Source: Micromonospora chokoriensis (lineage in GTDB: Bacteria; Actinomycetota; Actinomycetes; Mycobacteriales; Micromonosporaceae). Taken from it: 64,000 nucleotides of DNA. Where the stretch lies: the NCBI RefSeq assembly GCF_000718555.1, contig NZ_JOAN01000002.1, positions 248,001 through 312,000 of the forward strand, given 5' to 3'. This document shows positions 27,128 through 35,958 of this stretch, piece by piece; the first letter of the stretch is position 1, and the number at the start of each line of letters is the position of its first letter. A program made the position numbers and the translations under genes. The notes under the pieces are model-generated. The model did no database searches. It saw only the letters and a program-made list of their open reading frames with translations, and was not told the DNA's origin.

Positions 27128-27168
27128 GCGTGGCGCCCCACCGGAAAGTGACCGGCGGGGCGCCACGC
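27128..27168 (-). terminator. Hairpin at the end of the minus-strand biosynthetic operon
   Basis: Two 17-base arms (27128-27144 and 27152-27168) pair at 16 of 17 positions around a 7-base loop, 14 bases beyond the last YcaO stop codon. There is no T run. It separates the converging precursor and operon transcripts. Confidence 0.75.
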
Positions 27169-27181
27169 GTCGTACGGCAGC

Positions 27182-29155
27182 TCAGGGGAACGGGTGCGGG
27201 ACTTTCCGAATGTCATCATCGGCCAGGTCGCTGGTGCTAAGGCCGGCCCGCCGAGGCGCGGTGCGCAGCCGGGGCATCTGCAGGGCCCGTTGCCTGGTCC
27301 AGCCGAAGTCGATCGGCAGCAGGCCGGGGACGATCGTGGACACCGTGTGCAGGCCCATCCGGCGCTGTTCCGGGGTGGTCTGGTCGACCACGATCACGTC
27401 GTGGCCGGCCCGTTCCAGCTCGCGCTGGCAGGCACGGAGGTCGAGCAGGAGGTCTCGGGAGTCCGGGTCGCCGGGGGGACGGATGTCCTGGATCGCGCAG
27501 TGGCCGGCCGGTTCGAGGTAGTTGCGGGCGTGCTGGGTCATCCGTGGCAGGCCGAACAGTTGGGGGTGGTCGCCCAGGTTGGCGCAGCGGGTGTAGTCGT
27601 CCGCCATGGCGTCGAGTTCGTCCCAGCGCTCGTTCACCTGCCGGGACAGGTGGGGAATGTAGGTGAGCACCTCCGACAGCGCACCCTCGACGGCCGTCTC
27701 CGGGTTGAGGCTGGCGCCGGCGGCGAAGGAGAGGGCGCCCGCGCCGCCGTCGCGGCGGACCGCGAGGCCGGTGACGACGGGTACGGCCAGGTCGACGCGG
27801 CTGTCGAAGGCGTGTACGTCGTACCCGCGGAAGGCCGCCCGGTCCACCATGGCGCGGATGGCGGGGCTGCGGCACGAGTCGAGGTCGATCTCGGTGAGCG
27901 CCAGGTTGCCGTACCAGCCGAGCAGGAACGCGTCGCGTTCGATGAGTTCGAGCAGACCGAAGAGGATCGCCTCCTCCAGGCAGCTGCCGATCGCGCAGCC
28001 GTTGGAGGACTCGTAGACGAAGTTGTCGTCGGCCTGCCCGGAGGCGTAGTACGTGAGGCGGGCTGGCACGAGCACGGGCCGGTCGTCGCGAAGGGAGTAA
28101 CCCCACACCCACGGGATCGGTCGGTCCGGGGCGAACGGATCGACCATCGGGTCGGTCCGGTACGTCTGCGCCGAGTACTCCCCGCAGCTGCGCGGGTCGA
28201 GCGCGGTGTCCCCGAGGTCGGTGTACGCGGCGACGATCGGCTCGGCCCGGCGTCGCTGGTGGGTGCCGGCGTACCGTTCGAGCCCTTCCAGATACGCGAG
28301 GTCCTTGCTGGTGCGGAAGGAATTGGCCTGCCCGCTCCAGCTGAAGTTGACAAGCCCCGCGTACCCGCGGATGAAGACGCTGCCGGTGACCGCGGAGGTG
28401 GTGGGCGAGGTGACGTCGAGCCAGGTGCCGGCGCCCAGGCTGCCGCAGACCGGGTTGGCCATCGCCCCGGTGGCCAGCGGGTACGACGTTGTCGAGGTGA
28501 GCCGGTAGCTGCCCGGGTCTGGCTTGGGGCGGGAGACCAGGTCGAGGGTGGCAAGTTGCGGGGTGGCCTCTTCCAGCGGCGCGCAGTTGGGGCAGAGCGG
28601 ATCGGTGAGCAGCGAGAAGGTCAGTACGTGCAGCGTCGCCAGGTCGATCCGGGTGACCTGCGGCAGGCTGAGGTCGGCGGTGGCGTGCCAGCCGCCGGCG
28701 GTCCGCCGGCCGACGACCCCGGACCGGCCGAGGACGGCCGCCTGGTACACCGACCAGACGGCGTCCACGACGTAGTCCGGGACGACCGGCCAGGTGCCGG
28801 CCGGGATCACGGTCCGGCCGTGTTCGAGGGCCTCCCGCTCCGATCTGGTCCGCAACCGCTGCCACCGCATCGCGAGGCACTGGCCGCAGGCCTGGGCGTC
28901 CGAGACGCCGCCCCACGGGCCGATGAGCACGGCCTGGGCGCTGAGATGCACGTCGGCGACGCCGCGTACGGGTGCGAGGCGGGTGGCGGGCGCACCGAAC
29001 ACGTCGATCGCGCCGACGGTCTGCACCGCCGGGCCGGGGCCGTAGGAGGCGTCCCCGACGTCGCGCCGGTACCGGTCGGTGAGCGCTTGCTGCAGGGTCA
29101 GCCGGGCTAGCTCCATCGGGATGGGGCGGGTGTCGGCTCGCGTCGTCGTGCTCAT
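27182..29155 (-). CDS. YcaO cyclodehydratase-type protein 1 (TOMM biosynthesis)
   Basis: ATG at 29155 overlaps the permease stop by 4 bases; the longer frame to 29671 is an artefact. It has 657 residues. The N-terminal third has a ThiF/TOMM-like region with zinc-type Cys pairs (ACGQC near 90, LCPNC near 190); the rest is a YcaO domain with the ATP/Mg site SNGCAIGSCLEEAILFGLLE then LIERDAF, and a proline-rich tail ending KVPHPFP. YcaO proteins use ATP to turn Cys, Ser or Thr into azolines. It is the last gene of the operon. The second copy at 37576 shares architecture and tail, suggesting divided labour, for example Cys against Ser/Thr. Confidence 0.88.
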   Translation of the reverse strand: MSTTTRADTRPIPMELARLTLQQALTDRYRRDVGDASYGPGPAVQTVGAIDVFGAPATRLAPVRGVADVHLSAQAVLIGPWGGVSDAQACGQCLAMRWQRLRTRSEREALEHGRTVIPAGTWPVVPDYVVDAVWSVYQAAVLGRSGVVGRRTAGGWHATADLSLPQVTRIDLATLHVLTFSLLTDPLCPNCAPLEEATPQLATLDLVSRPKPDPGSYRLTSTTSYPLATGAMANPVCGSLGAGTWLDVTSPTTSAVTGSVFIRGYAGLVNFSWSGQANSFRTSKDLAYLEGLERYAGTHQRRRAEPIVAAYTDLGDTALDPRSCGEYSAQTYRTDPMVDPFAPDRPIPWVWGYSLRDDRPVLVPARLTYYASGQADDNFVYESSNGCAIGSCLEEAILFGLLELIERDAFLLGWYGNLALTEIDLDSCRSPAIRAMVDRAAFRGYDVHAFDSRVDLAVPVVTGLAVRRDGGAGALSFAAGASLNPETAVEGALSEVLTYIPHLSRQVNERWDELDAMADDYTRCANLGDHPQLFGLPRMTQHARNYLEPAGHCAIQDIRPPGDPDSRDLLLDLRACQRELERAGHDVIVVDQTTPEQRRMGLHTVSTIVPGLLPIDFGWTRQRALQMPRLRTAPRRAGLSTSDLADDDIRKVPHPFP

Positions 29156-29907
29156 GAGTTGTTGCTCCAGCGAAAGGTCCGCACCGCGAGGACGCCGAAG
29201 ACGACTGTGAACCCGGCCAGGGCCGCGCTGCTCAGGCCGATTGTCGCGAGGTCGCCGCTGCCGGTGAGGGCGGTCGAGATGCCGTCGTTCATGTAGCGCA
29301 GCGGCAGGGCTCGGGAGATGTTCTGCAGCCAGGCGGGCATGAGATCGATCGGCAGGAACGAGCCGGACAGGAACGCCATCGGCACCATGATCGAGTTGGC
29401 GATGGCGGCGACGGCCTCGGGGGTGTTGGCGCGGGATCCGACGACGACGCCCATGGACAGGAACGCGGTGACGCCGAGCAGCAGCACGGGCAGGGCGAGC
29501 GGCCAACTGCCGGCGAGGCTGAGGCCGAACGCCGGCAGCAGGGCCACGCCGACGAAGAGCACGGCCTGCACCAGGCCGATCACCAGCGCGCCGGTGTAGC
29601 GGGAGGCGAGCACCGTGGTCAGCGGTGTGGGCGTCATCCGGATCAGGCGCAGGATGTCGTCGTTGCGCCACTGCATGAGCGTGAAGGCGATGCCGAAGAG
29701 GGCGGCGTTGCCGACGCCCCAGGAGAGCACGCCGGGTGCGATGTAGTCGATGTAGTTACGCCCGGAGCCCTCCACCTCCTGCCCCGCGAAGATCAGGCCG
29801 AAGACCACCAGGAAGAGCAGCGGGAAGGCGAAGGTGAAGAACACGGTGGTCTTGTCGCGTACGGATGCCTTGTAGTTGGCCGTGCTCAGCGCGGCGAATG
29901 CGGTCAT
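29152..29907 (-). CDS. ABC-2 type transporter permease of the RiPP cluster
   Basis: ATG at 29907 overlaps the ATPase stop by 4 bases; 251 residues. Six hydrophobic segments are visible (e.g. TVFFTFAFPLLFLVVFGLIF, VLFVGVALLPAFGLSLAG) in the ABC-2 membrane family order, with the conserved NxxxxPMAFLSGSFLP region in the C-terminal half. Together with the neighbouring ATPase it should export the finished peptide and may give self-protection. Its stop overlaps the YcaO start. Confidence 0.88.
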   Translation of the reverse strand: MTAFAALSTANYKASVRDKTTVFFTFAFPLLFLVVFGLIFAGQEVEGSGRNYIDYIAPGVLSWGVGNAALFGIAFTLMQWRNDDILRLIRMTPTPLTTVLASRYTGALVIGLVQAVLFVGVALLPAFGLSLAGSWPLALPVLLLGVTAFLSMGVVVGSRANTPEAVAAIANSIMVPMAFLSGSFLPIDLMPAWLQNISRALPLRYMNDGISTALTGSGDLATIGLSSAALAGFTVVFGVLAVRTFRWSNNS

Positions 29908-30872
29908 GAGCGCGTCTCCGATCCAGTGAGTTCCAGGTAGACGTCCTCGAGGGTGGCGGTGCGGGTCTGCACCTCGTCGAGGCCGATGAGGTCGCCGACG
30001 GCGGCCAGGGTGGCGCCGGCCGTGGTGGTCTCCAGCACGACGGAGCCCCCCTCGACGGTGACCCGGATGACGCCGGGAAGAGCCCCGGCCTGGTCGGTGG
30101 AGAGCTGACCGACCGGCACCATGACGCGGGTGGGTACGTGCGCCGCGCCGACGAGCCGGTGCGGGGTGTCGAGCGCGATGACGGCGCCGGTGACGACGAT
30201 GGCGACGCGGTCGCAGAGCGCCTCGGCCTCGTCGAGGTGGTGGGTGGTGTAGACGATCGTGCGGCCCTGCGCCTTCAGCTCGCGCAGCACCTGCCACAGG
30301 TCGCGGCGAGCCTGCGTGTCGAGTGCCGCGGTGGGCTCGTCGAGGAAGACCAGCTCCGGCTCGTGGATGAGGGCGCCGGCGATGGCGAGCCGCTGCCGCT
30401 GACCGCCGGAGAGATCCCCGACCCGCTTGTCCGCCTCCCCGGTCAGCCCGACCAGCTTCAGGGCGGGGCCGGCCGCCGTGGCCGGCAGCCCGTACAGGGC
30501 GGCCACCGTGGCAAGGTGCTCGCGGGCCGTCAGCCGGGCGAAGAACGCGCTCTTCTGGGTCTGCAACCCGAGGCGGGGGAGCAGTGCCACGTTGCGAGGC
30601 CAGGGCGACATCCCGAGCACCTGGATGGTGCCGGCGTCCGCCTGGCGCAGGCCCTCCATGATCTCGATCAGCGTCGTCTTGCCGGCGCCGTTGGGGCCGA
30701 GGATGCCGAAGAACTCTCCGCGTCGGATGGTCAGCGAGATGCCGTCGACGGCCTGCACGTCGCCGTAGCGCTTCCGGACGCCGTCCAACACGACGGCCGA
30801 CTCCGTGCCTGCCTCCACGATGGGTTCCTCACTGCTCGGTGTCGACGATTCGATGGCGTGCGTCGTGGTCAT
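29904..30872 (-). CDS. ABC transporter ATP-binding protein of the RiPP cluster
   Basis: ATG at 30872 overlaps the M50 gene stop by 4 bases; 322 residues. Walker A GPNGAGKTT (near 60), signature LSGGQRQRLA (near 155), Walker B LVFLDEPTAALD and the switch His in TTHHLDEA are intact. A C-terminal extension of about 90 residues is typical of the DrrA-type drug and antibiotic exporters. It partners the ABC-2 permease encoded next. Confidence 0.9.
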   Translation of the reverse strand: MTTTHAIESSTPSSEEPIVEAGTESAVVLDGVRKRYGDVQAVDGISLTIRRGEFFGILGPNGAGKTTLIEIMEGLRQADAGTIQVLGMSPWPRNVALLPRLGLQTQKSAFFARLTAREHLATVAALYGLPATAAGPALKLVGLTGEADKRVGDLSGGQRQRLAIAGALIHEPELVFLDEPTAALDTQARRDLWQVLRELKAQGRTIVYTTHHLDEAEALCDRVAIVVTGAVIALDTPHRLVGAAHVPTRVMVPVGQLSTDQAGALPGVIRVTVEGGSVVLETTTAGATLAAVGDLIGLDEVQTRTATLEDVYLELTGSETRS

Positions 30873-32101
30873 TTCTGGACCTCTCCTCTGCGGCCGTCGG
30901 CCGGCTTGCGGGTCCCCGTGAACGAGGTGCGGGGCACCACGAAACACATCCCGATCAGTACGGCCAGCCCGGCCGAGACGGCCCCGGCGACCGGCCCGAA
31001 GTGGGCGGTGGCAACACGGTGCGCGACCAGCGCGACGACCGTCACGATGCTCACGACCAGAGCCGCCCCGCCCAGGGCGTACGCGGCATAGGCGATCCGG
31101 GCGGCCCGGGGGTATCCCGCCAGGCCCGGTCCGCGGCCGACCAGGCCGGCCAGCGCCCGACCGGCGAAGCGCCGGCTGCCACTGGCGTAGCGCAGCATGC
31201 CCAGCGAGTGGGCGAGCATCTTGTAGCCGTCCATCGGTGGCAGCGGCAGCAGGAACAGCGCGGCCTGGGCGAGCCCCAGCAGCAGGAACGCGCCGAGCAG
31301 CGCCCGGGCCGGCTCCCCCGCCGGCAGCAACAGCCAGGCCGGCAGCACCGGCAGCAGCAACAGCAGGTTCACCAGGATGCCGGCCGACGCGGTCGTCACC
31401 TGCTGCCGGCGGGTTCGCAGGAACAGGTAGTCGTCGACTCGGCAGTACATGACGACCATGGGCAGCTGCCAGCGGATCCCGATCTCGCCGACCGTGCCGC
31501 CGAAGTGGTGCGCCACCACCCCGTGCCCCAGCTCGTGCAGGCCCATGGTGACCCACAGCGCGGTGGCGACCGCCATCAGCGCGAACGGGTCGTCGAGCAC
31601 CCGGGCGGTGTCGGCGACCAGGGCCGGCCCCTGCCACACCACAGCGGCCAGCATCAGCAGGATCGCCGCGCACGCCGGGACGAGGAATCCGCCCCGGAAG
31701 GTGAACCCGAAGAAGCGGTGCAGGCTGGCCGTGGTGGCCGTGGCGTCACTGACCAACCGCAGCGAGCCGCCGAGGAGTTTGCGCCGGGCCGGCAGCGGGT
31801 CGACCGTCGGCGCCGGGCACCCCTGGATGAGGCCCCGGGCGGCCAGCAGCCCGAGGAGCTGCTGCCAGGCGGCCGGGCCGAGCGAACGACCAAACTGCCG
31901 GCCGTACGCCTGCGCGATCTCCTCGCGCGACGTGACCCCGTCGAGCCGAACGAGGACGAAGTGCTCCTTCACCCCGATCTCGAACGTCTTGTCCGCAGCG
32001 GGATCCCGGACCAGGTACACCGACGTGGCGTCACGCAGGTAGCGCCCGCTGATCTGGATGTCGGCGCGCACCGCCGGCCCGGCGGCGACGGCGGTGCTCA
32101 T
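30869..32101 (-). CDS. M50-type membrane zinc protease with N-terminal PqqD-like domain
   Basis: ATG at 32101 overlaps the preceding stop by 4 bases; 410 residues. Residues about 20-95 (YLRDATSVYLVRDP, FVLVRLDGVTSREEIAQAY, LLGLLAARGLI) look like a PqqD/RRE-type winged helix that binds leader peptides. Next come at least six membrane segments with the zinc motif HELGHG (near 186) and the second site-2-protease motif LPLPPMDGYK in a later helix. The fusion suggests a membrane protease that captures the modified precursor and cuts off its leader before or during export by the adjacent ABC pair. Known M50 members cut in the membrane; a leader-peptidase role here is inference. Confidence 0.75.
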   Translation of the reverse strand: MSTAVAAGPAVRADIQISGRYLRDATSVYLVRDPAADKTFEIGVKEHFVLVRLDGVTSREEIAQAYGRQFGRSLGPAAWQQLLGLLAARGLIQGCPAPTVDPLPARRKLLGGSLRLVSDATATTASLHRFFGFTFRGGFLVPACAAILLMLAAVVWQGPALVADTARVLDDPFALMAVATALWVTMGLHELGHGVVAHHFGGTVGEIGIRWQLPMVVMYCRVDDYLFLRTRRQQVTTASAGILVNLLLLLPVLPAWLLLPAGEPARALLGAFLLLGLAQAALFLLPLPPMDGYKMLAHSLGMLRYASGSRRFAGRALAGLVGRGPGLAGYPRAARIAYAAYALGGAALVVSIVTVVALVAHRVATAHFGPVAGAVSAGLAVLIGMCFVVPRTSFTGTRKPADGRRGEVQK

Positions 32102-33156
32102 GCCCCCTCGCCATACTCGCGCAGCGCCCGGCCCAGCATGTACGACAGGTACGCCTCATCGGTGATCGTGACGTGCAGCCGGTTGTTGGTCATGTGCATG
32201 TACGGCGACAGCAGCAACGGCAGCGAGGTCTGCGGATCGGTGGGGATCTCGTCGCGGGTGTCGTCCCAGGAGCGGAACACGAGCTGCCCGCGCTCGGTCA
32301 GCTCGGCGGCCCGGCGGCGCAACTCAAGGCAGTGTTCGGCCCAGCCGCGCAGCAGCCCGGGCAGGTCCTGACCCCCGGTGGTCCGCAGCGAATGCCGGAT
32401 CTCGGCGAAACGTCGGCCGATCTCGGCACCCGTCGCGGCGTACTGCTGCTGGTATTCGTCGTCGCCCGCGTAGTTGGTGTCTGGGAACGCGCTGCGCCAG
32501 AACTTGTGGTACCGGTCCAGATAGTCGACCAGGTCGTCGGTCTCTGGCAGGAAGCACGCCGACATCACCATCATCAGCTGCGCCGACGTGCCGAGCAGCA
32601 CGGTGCGCAGGTGCAGGTTCTTCGTGCGGATGGCGTCGACGACCATCTCGCTGGAGTGCGCGAAGTGCCACTCGGCGAGCTCGATCCCGGCCGCGCCGCC
32701 GTACTTGCCGTACTCCGGCTCGTACGGCTCGTAGCTGTAGGTGTTGTTCTCGCGCAGGTTCATCCGGCCGTCGCCACGCAGGTAGCTGGACTTCTGGTCG
32801 GCGGAGAACTCCATGTCGAACAGGGAGTTGTAGAAGTCCTCCAGGAACCCGGCGTCGACCTGGTACAGCGCTGGCCGGACCCGCAGGTACTCGGTGATGG
32901 CCGCCTCCGCGCGCCGCTTCACCTCGGCGGTCGCCGCCACGGTCACTGGCTTGAGCCGCAGCCGGACGTGCGGCCCCTCGAGCCAGTAGTTGATGAAGAA
33001 GTGGCCCGCGATCAACCCATCGGCCTGGAGCCCGCCGATCAGCGGACGCACGCACTGCACGAGCAGCGGCTGCGGGTTGGCCGCGTAGAAGATGTGGATG
33101 GCCTGCCACTCGCCGGCTGCCACGTCCGTCACGGGGTCGATGAGGGTCTGCGTCAT
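32098..33156 (-). CDS. Thiopeptide-type bacteriocin biosynthesis protein (LanB C-terminal/pyridine synthase-like)
   Basis: ATG at 33156 overlaps the LanB stop by 4 bases; 352 residues. It opens WQAIHIFYAANPQPLLVQCV and has FFINYWLEGPHVRLRLKP near 75-90 and YEPEYGKYGGAAGIELAEW near 165-185, which match the SpaB-C/TIGR03891 fold shared by glutamate-elimination enzymes and thiopeptide pyridine synthases. Sequence alone cannot tell me which. Directly behind the split LanB, it most simply serves as the elimination half that turns glutamylated Ser/Thr into dehydro-residues. No second gene of this kind was found. Confidence 0.82.
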   Translation of the reverse strand: MTQTLIDPVTDVAAGEWQAIHIFYAANPQPLLVQCVRPLIGGLQADGLIAGHFFINYWLEGPHVRLRLKPVTVAATAEVKRRAEAAITEYLRVRPALYQVDAGFLEDFYNSLFDMEFSADQKSSYLRGDGRMNLRENNTYSYEPYEPEYGKYGGAAGIELAEWHFAHSSEMVVDAIRTKNLHLRTVLLGTSAQLMMVMSACFLPETDDLVDYLDRYHKFWRSAFPDTNYAGDDEYQQQYAATGAEIGRRFAEIRHSLRTTGGQDLPGLLRGWAEHCLELRRRAAELTERGQLVFRSWDDTRDEIPTDPQTSLPLLLSPYMHMTNNRLHVTITDEAYLSYMLGRALREYGEGA

Positions 33157-35933
33157 GGCTGCCCGTCCTGTCGCGTCGCGGGGGGAAGGATCGAAGGGGA
33201 ACGGAGGGTCTCGACGGCCAACTCGGCGACGTGTTCGCCGCGGCTGGACCGCACGTGCAGCGCGTCCTCGTCGGGGAGCATCTCCCGGAACACCACCCGC
33301 GCTCCGGGGCTCTGCAGCAGTCCGTCGAGGGCGTACAGGGAGAGGTAACTGGCGAAGTCCACGTACTGCGGCTTGCCGCTGCGCGATCGGCCGTCCCCGG
33401 CGGTCTCGGTGACGGTGGCGAACGTGCGGTCCGGCAGGCCGTGCGTCCGCCGCCAGCGCTGCCAGGCCAGGAACCAGTCCTCGTCGGCGACCTGCGGCGA
33501 CAGCCGAGGCAGGTCCGCACCGGCGACGGTCCAGGCCCGGCGGCTCAACACCAGGTTGCGATGGCGCACCCGGGGCCGGCACCGCACCCCGTCGCGCGGC
33601 TCCGCTTCGGGCACCCCGCCCCACAGGTTCACCGGGGCCAGCGCCGTCGGCGACAGCAGCAGCAGGGTCCGGGGGATCTCCGGAAGTGCCAGCGGCACCA
33701 GGTAGCCGAGGTAGACCGGGATGACCTCACGGCCCAGCCGGTGTGACCGCAGCACCAGGCGCTCCTCGGCCACGTCGTGCTCCAGGTAGAGATCGTCGAG
33801 GTGGAGTTGGTTCTCGGCCGGCACGGAGCTGGTCTCGCCCGGGCAGACGATCTGGTAGCGGGTCAGCCGCCCGTGCAGGTTGAGGTTGGTGACCACCGCG
33901 CCGCCGGTGATCTCCGCGAGGACGGCCCCGTCCGGTTCGATCTCCCCCGTCTGGCGCAGTAGCTGTTGCGCCAGCCCGTCCGGCTCCAGTTCGTCCGCCG
34001 GCGCGTCGAAGCAGTGCGTGAAGCGGCTGAACGGGAAGGACAACCCACCGTAGGACTGGTTCAGGACCGCGACCGGGTCACCGGGACGGTCCGCGAGCTG
34101 GACGAAGTGGCTCTGCGGGGCGAACCGGGTGGTCACCGGGGTCAGGTGCGCGGCGACGGCGTCGACCGTCTCCTCGTCGAGCCACACCTCCCCCGCGTCC
34201 GCGGCCCCGGCCCAGACCTCGCGCATCCGGACGACCAGCTCGCGGCGGGCATCGTCGAGGGCAGTGATGCTGGGCAACCGCAGCCAGTTCACCTCCGGGA
34301 CGTACTCGCCGTCCACGAACGACTTCGGACGCCCGTTGAACGACAGGTACTGGTCGAAGAAGTCCTCGTGGAAGTCGTGCACCAACTTCAACAGGTCATC
34401 GCAGCGCCCGCCGCGGCCGTACCGGGCCAGGAAGTACCCGTTGAACGTGATGCGCTGGGGCAGGGTCACGTCGAAGGCCGGCAGGATCCGCTCCACCGAC
34501 CGCAGCGAGTCCGCGAGCAGCCCGGACCACGCCTGCCGGTCGAGCACGAGGGCCTCGGCACCGGCTCGGACGTCCTCGTAGAGCAGGGTCCGCGGCAGCG
34601 TCGCGGCCTCGTCACCGAGGCTGATCTGCACCTCGTGCAGACTGGCGCGCAGCCGCCCGAGCAGCTCCCGGCGTTCGGTGTGACCCGCCAGCGCGTACCT
34701 GTCGACGCACGAGATGGGCTCGGTCAGCCCGTCGGCCAGCTCGTCCGCCCAGGGGCGCTCGATCGCCCGCAGGGCCTCCTGGAAGGCGCGCAGCGGGTCG
34801 CGGCTGTGCACGTCGGTCAGCAGCACCGGGAACTGGATCATGCCGAGGTGCAGGAGCGCGGCGAGGTACCTGTCGCACTCGTCGGCGCTCGCCCGCTCGG
34901 TGGCCCCGAGCCACTCGGCGAGCTGCCCGAACCGGACGCCCGGGGTGCTCTCCATCATCCGCAGCATGCGTTCGAGAACGCCCGTACGCTGCAGGAAGTA
35001 GAGCCGGTCGGAGGCCGCGTCGAAGGTCACCGCGGCGTTGTCGTCGCCCGTGGTGACCCAGCGGCGGACGAACCGGACCCGGTCTTCGTCGTTGCGCCAT
35101 CCGGTGGCCGCCTGGACCGGCAGGTCGGCGCGACGCTGTGGGTCGGCCAGGACGAGTTCGGCGAGCCGACCGAGCACGACCACGTTCAGCCGGGGATGGC
35201 TGGACCAGTCGTCGGCCACGGCCACCCGGTGCCCGGCGTCGGCGGCCTCGGCGAGCTGACCCACCCCGACCGCGGTGAGCGTGCTGAACGGGCTCGGCTT
35301 GCACGCGGTCCGGTACAGGTAGGACAGCACCGAACGGGTGATCCGCCGCTCCTTCTTGCCGGGTCGGTCGGCGCGGCCATCGATGAACGCGTCGAGCTGC
35401 GAATCCAGCGACGGCGAGGCGAGCAGCACACCTCGGCGCAGCCGGTCCTCGGCGGCCAGCTGGCGCAGCCGTGCTGTCGTGTCGGTCACCTCCGTGCCGA
35501 CGACCCGTCCGCCTTCGGCGCGCAGGTCGTCGAGCCTGCGCCGGGCCGTCAACCAGCTGGTGAGCTGCTCGGCGGCAGGGGCGTTGCGCCCTGCCAGCAG
35601 GCTGACGGCGGCAGCCACGTCCTGGGGCAGCCGGTTGTTGAACACCTCGCGGCGCAGCCGCAGCAGTTGCCGGCGGACCAGGTCGTCATCGTTGTCGTTG
35701 ACCATGCCGTGGAGCAGGTCGCTGAGGTGGCTCGCCGACTCGGCCAGCGACTCCTCCTCCTGCAACATCTCCTCGGCCCAGCGGCAACTGTCCGGGCAGC
35801 GAAGCGCCCCGACGGTGGCCAGGGGCAGGCCCGCGACCCGGGCCATCAGGCGGTTTTGCAGGCTCCAGCGGGTCTGCGCCGGTCTGCCGGCGACAAGTGC
35901 CGGTTGCAGGTCGGGTTCGGTGGTCAGGGTCAT
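33153..35933 (-). CDS. Lantibiotic dehydratase N-terminal type (tRNA-Glu-dependent Ser/Thr glutamylase)
   Basis: ATG at 35933 is chosen because GGAG lies 6 bases before it; an ATG at 35972, inside the preceding gene, is an alternative. It has 926 residues. The LanB signature region reads RTACKPSPFSTLTAVGVG (near 245), and the segment VVTNLNLHGRLTRYQIVCPG and the C-terminal FREMLPDEDALHVRS are typical of the Lant_dehydr_N domain. The enzyme activates Ser/Thr hydroxyls with glutamate from glutamyl-tRNA. The C-terminal elimination domain is absent and is supplied by the next gene, the split arrangement found in thiopeptide and goadsporin-type clusters. Confidence 0.87.
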   Translation of the reverse strand: MTLTTEPDLQPALVAGRPAQTRWSLQNRLMARVAGLPLATVGALRCPDSCRWAEEMLQEEESLAESASHLSDLLHGMVNDNDDDLVRRQLLRLRREVFNNRLPQDVAAAVSLLAGRNAPAAEQLTSWLTARRRLDDLRAEGGRVVGTEVTDTTARLRQLAAEDRLRRGVLLASPSLDSQLDAFIDGRADRPGKKERRITRSVLSYLYRTACKPSPFSTLTAVGVGQLAEAADAGHRVAVADDWSSHPRLNVVVLGRLAELVLADPQRRADLPVQAATGWRNDEDRVRFVRRWVTTGDDNAAVTFDAASDRLYFLQRTGVLERMLRMMESTPGVRFGQLAEWLGATERASADECDRYLAALLHLGMIQFPVLLTDVHSRDPLRAFQEALRAIERPWADELADGLTEPISCVDRYALAGHTERRELLGRLRASLHEVQISLGDEAATLPRTLLYEDVRAGAEALVLDRQAWSGLLADSLRSVERILPAFDVTLPQRITFNGYFLARYGRGGRCDDLLKLVHDFHEDFFDQYLSFNGRPKSFVDGEYVPEVNWLRLPSITALDDARRELVVRMREVWAGAADAGEVWLDEETVDAVAAHLTPVTTRFAPQSHFVQLADRPGDPVAVLNQSYGGLSFPFSRFTHCFDAPADELEPDGLAQQLLRQTGEIEPDGAVLAEITGGAVVTNLNLHGRLTRYQIVCPGETSSVPAENQLHLDDLYLEHDVAEERLVLRSHRLGREVIPVYLGYLVPLALPEIPRTLLLLSPTALAPVNLWGGVPEAEPRDGVRCRPRVRHRNLVLSRRAWTVAGADLPRLSPQVADEDWFLAWQRWRRTHGLPDRTFATVTETAGDGRSRSGKPQYVDFASYLSLYALDGLLQSPGARVVFREMLPDEDALHVRSSRGEHVAELAVETLRSPSILPPATRQDGQP

Positions 35934-35958
35934 CACGGACTCCGTTCGACTCGATTGA

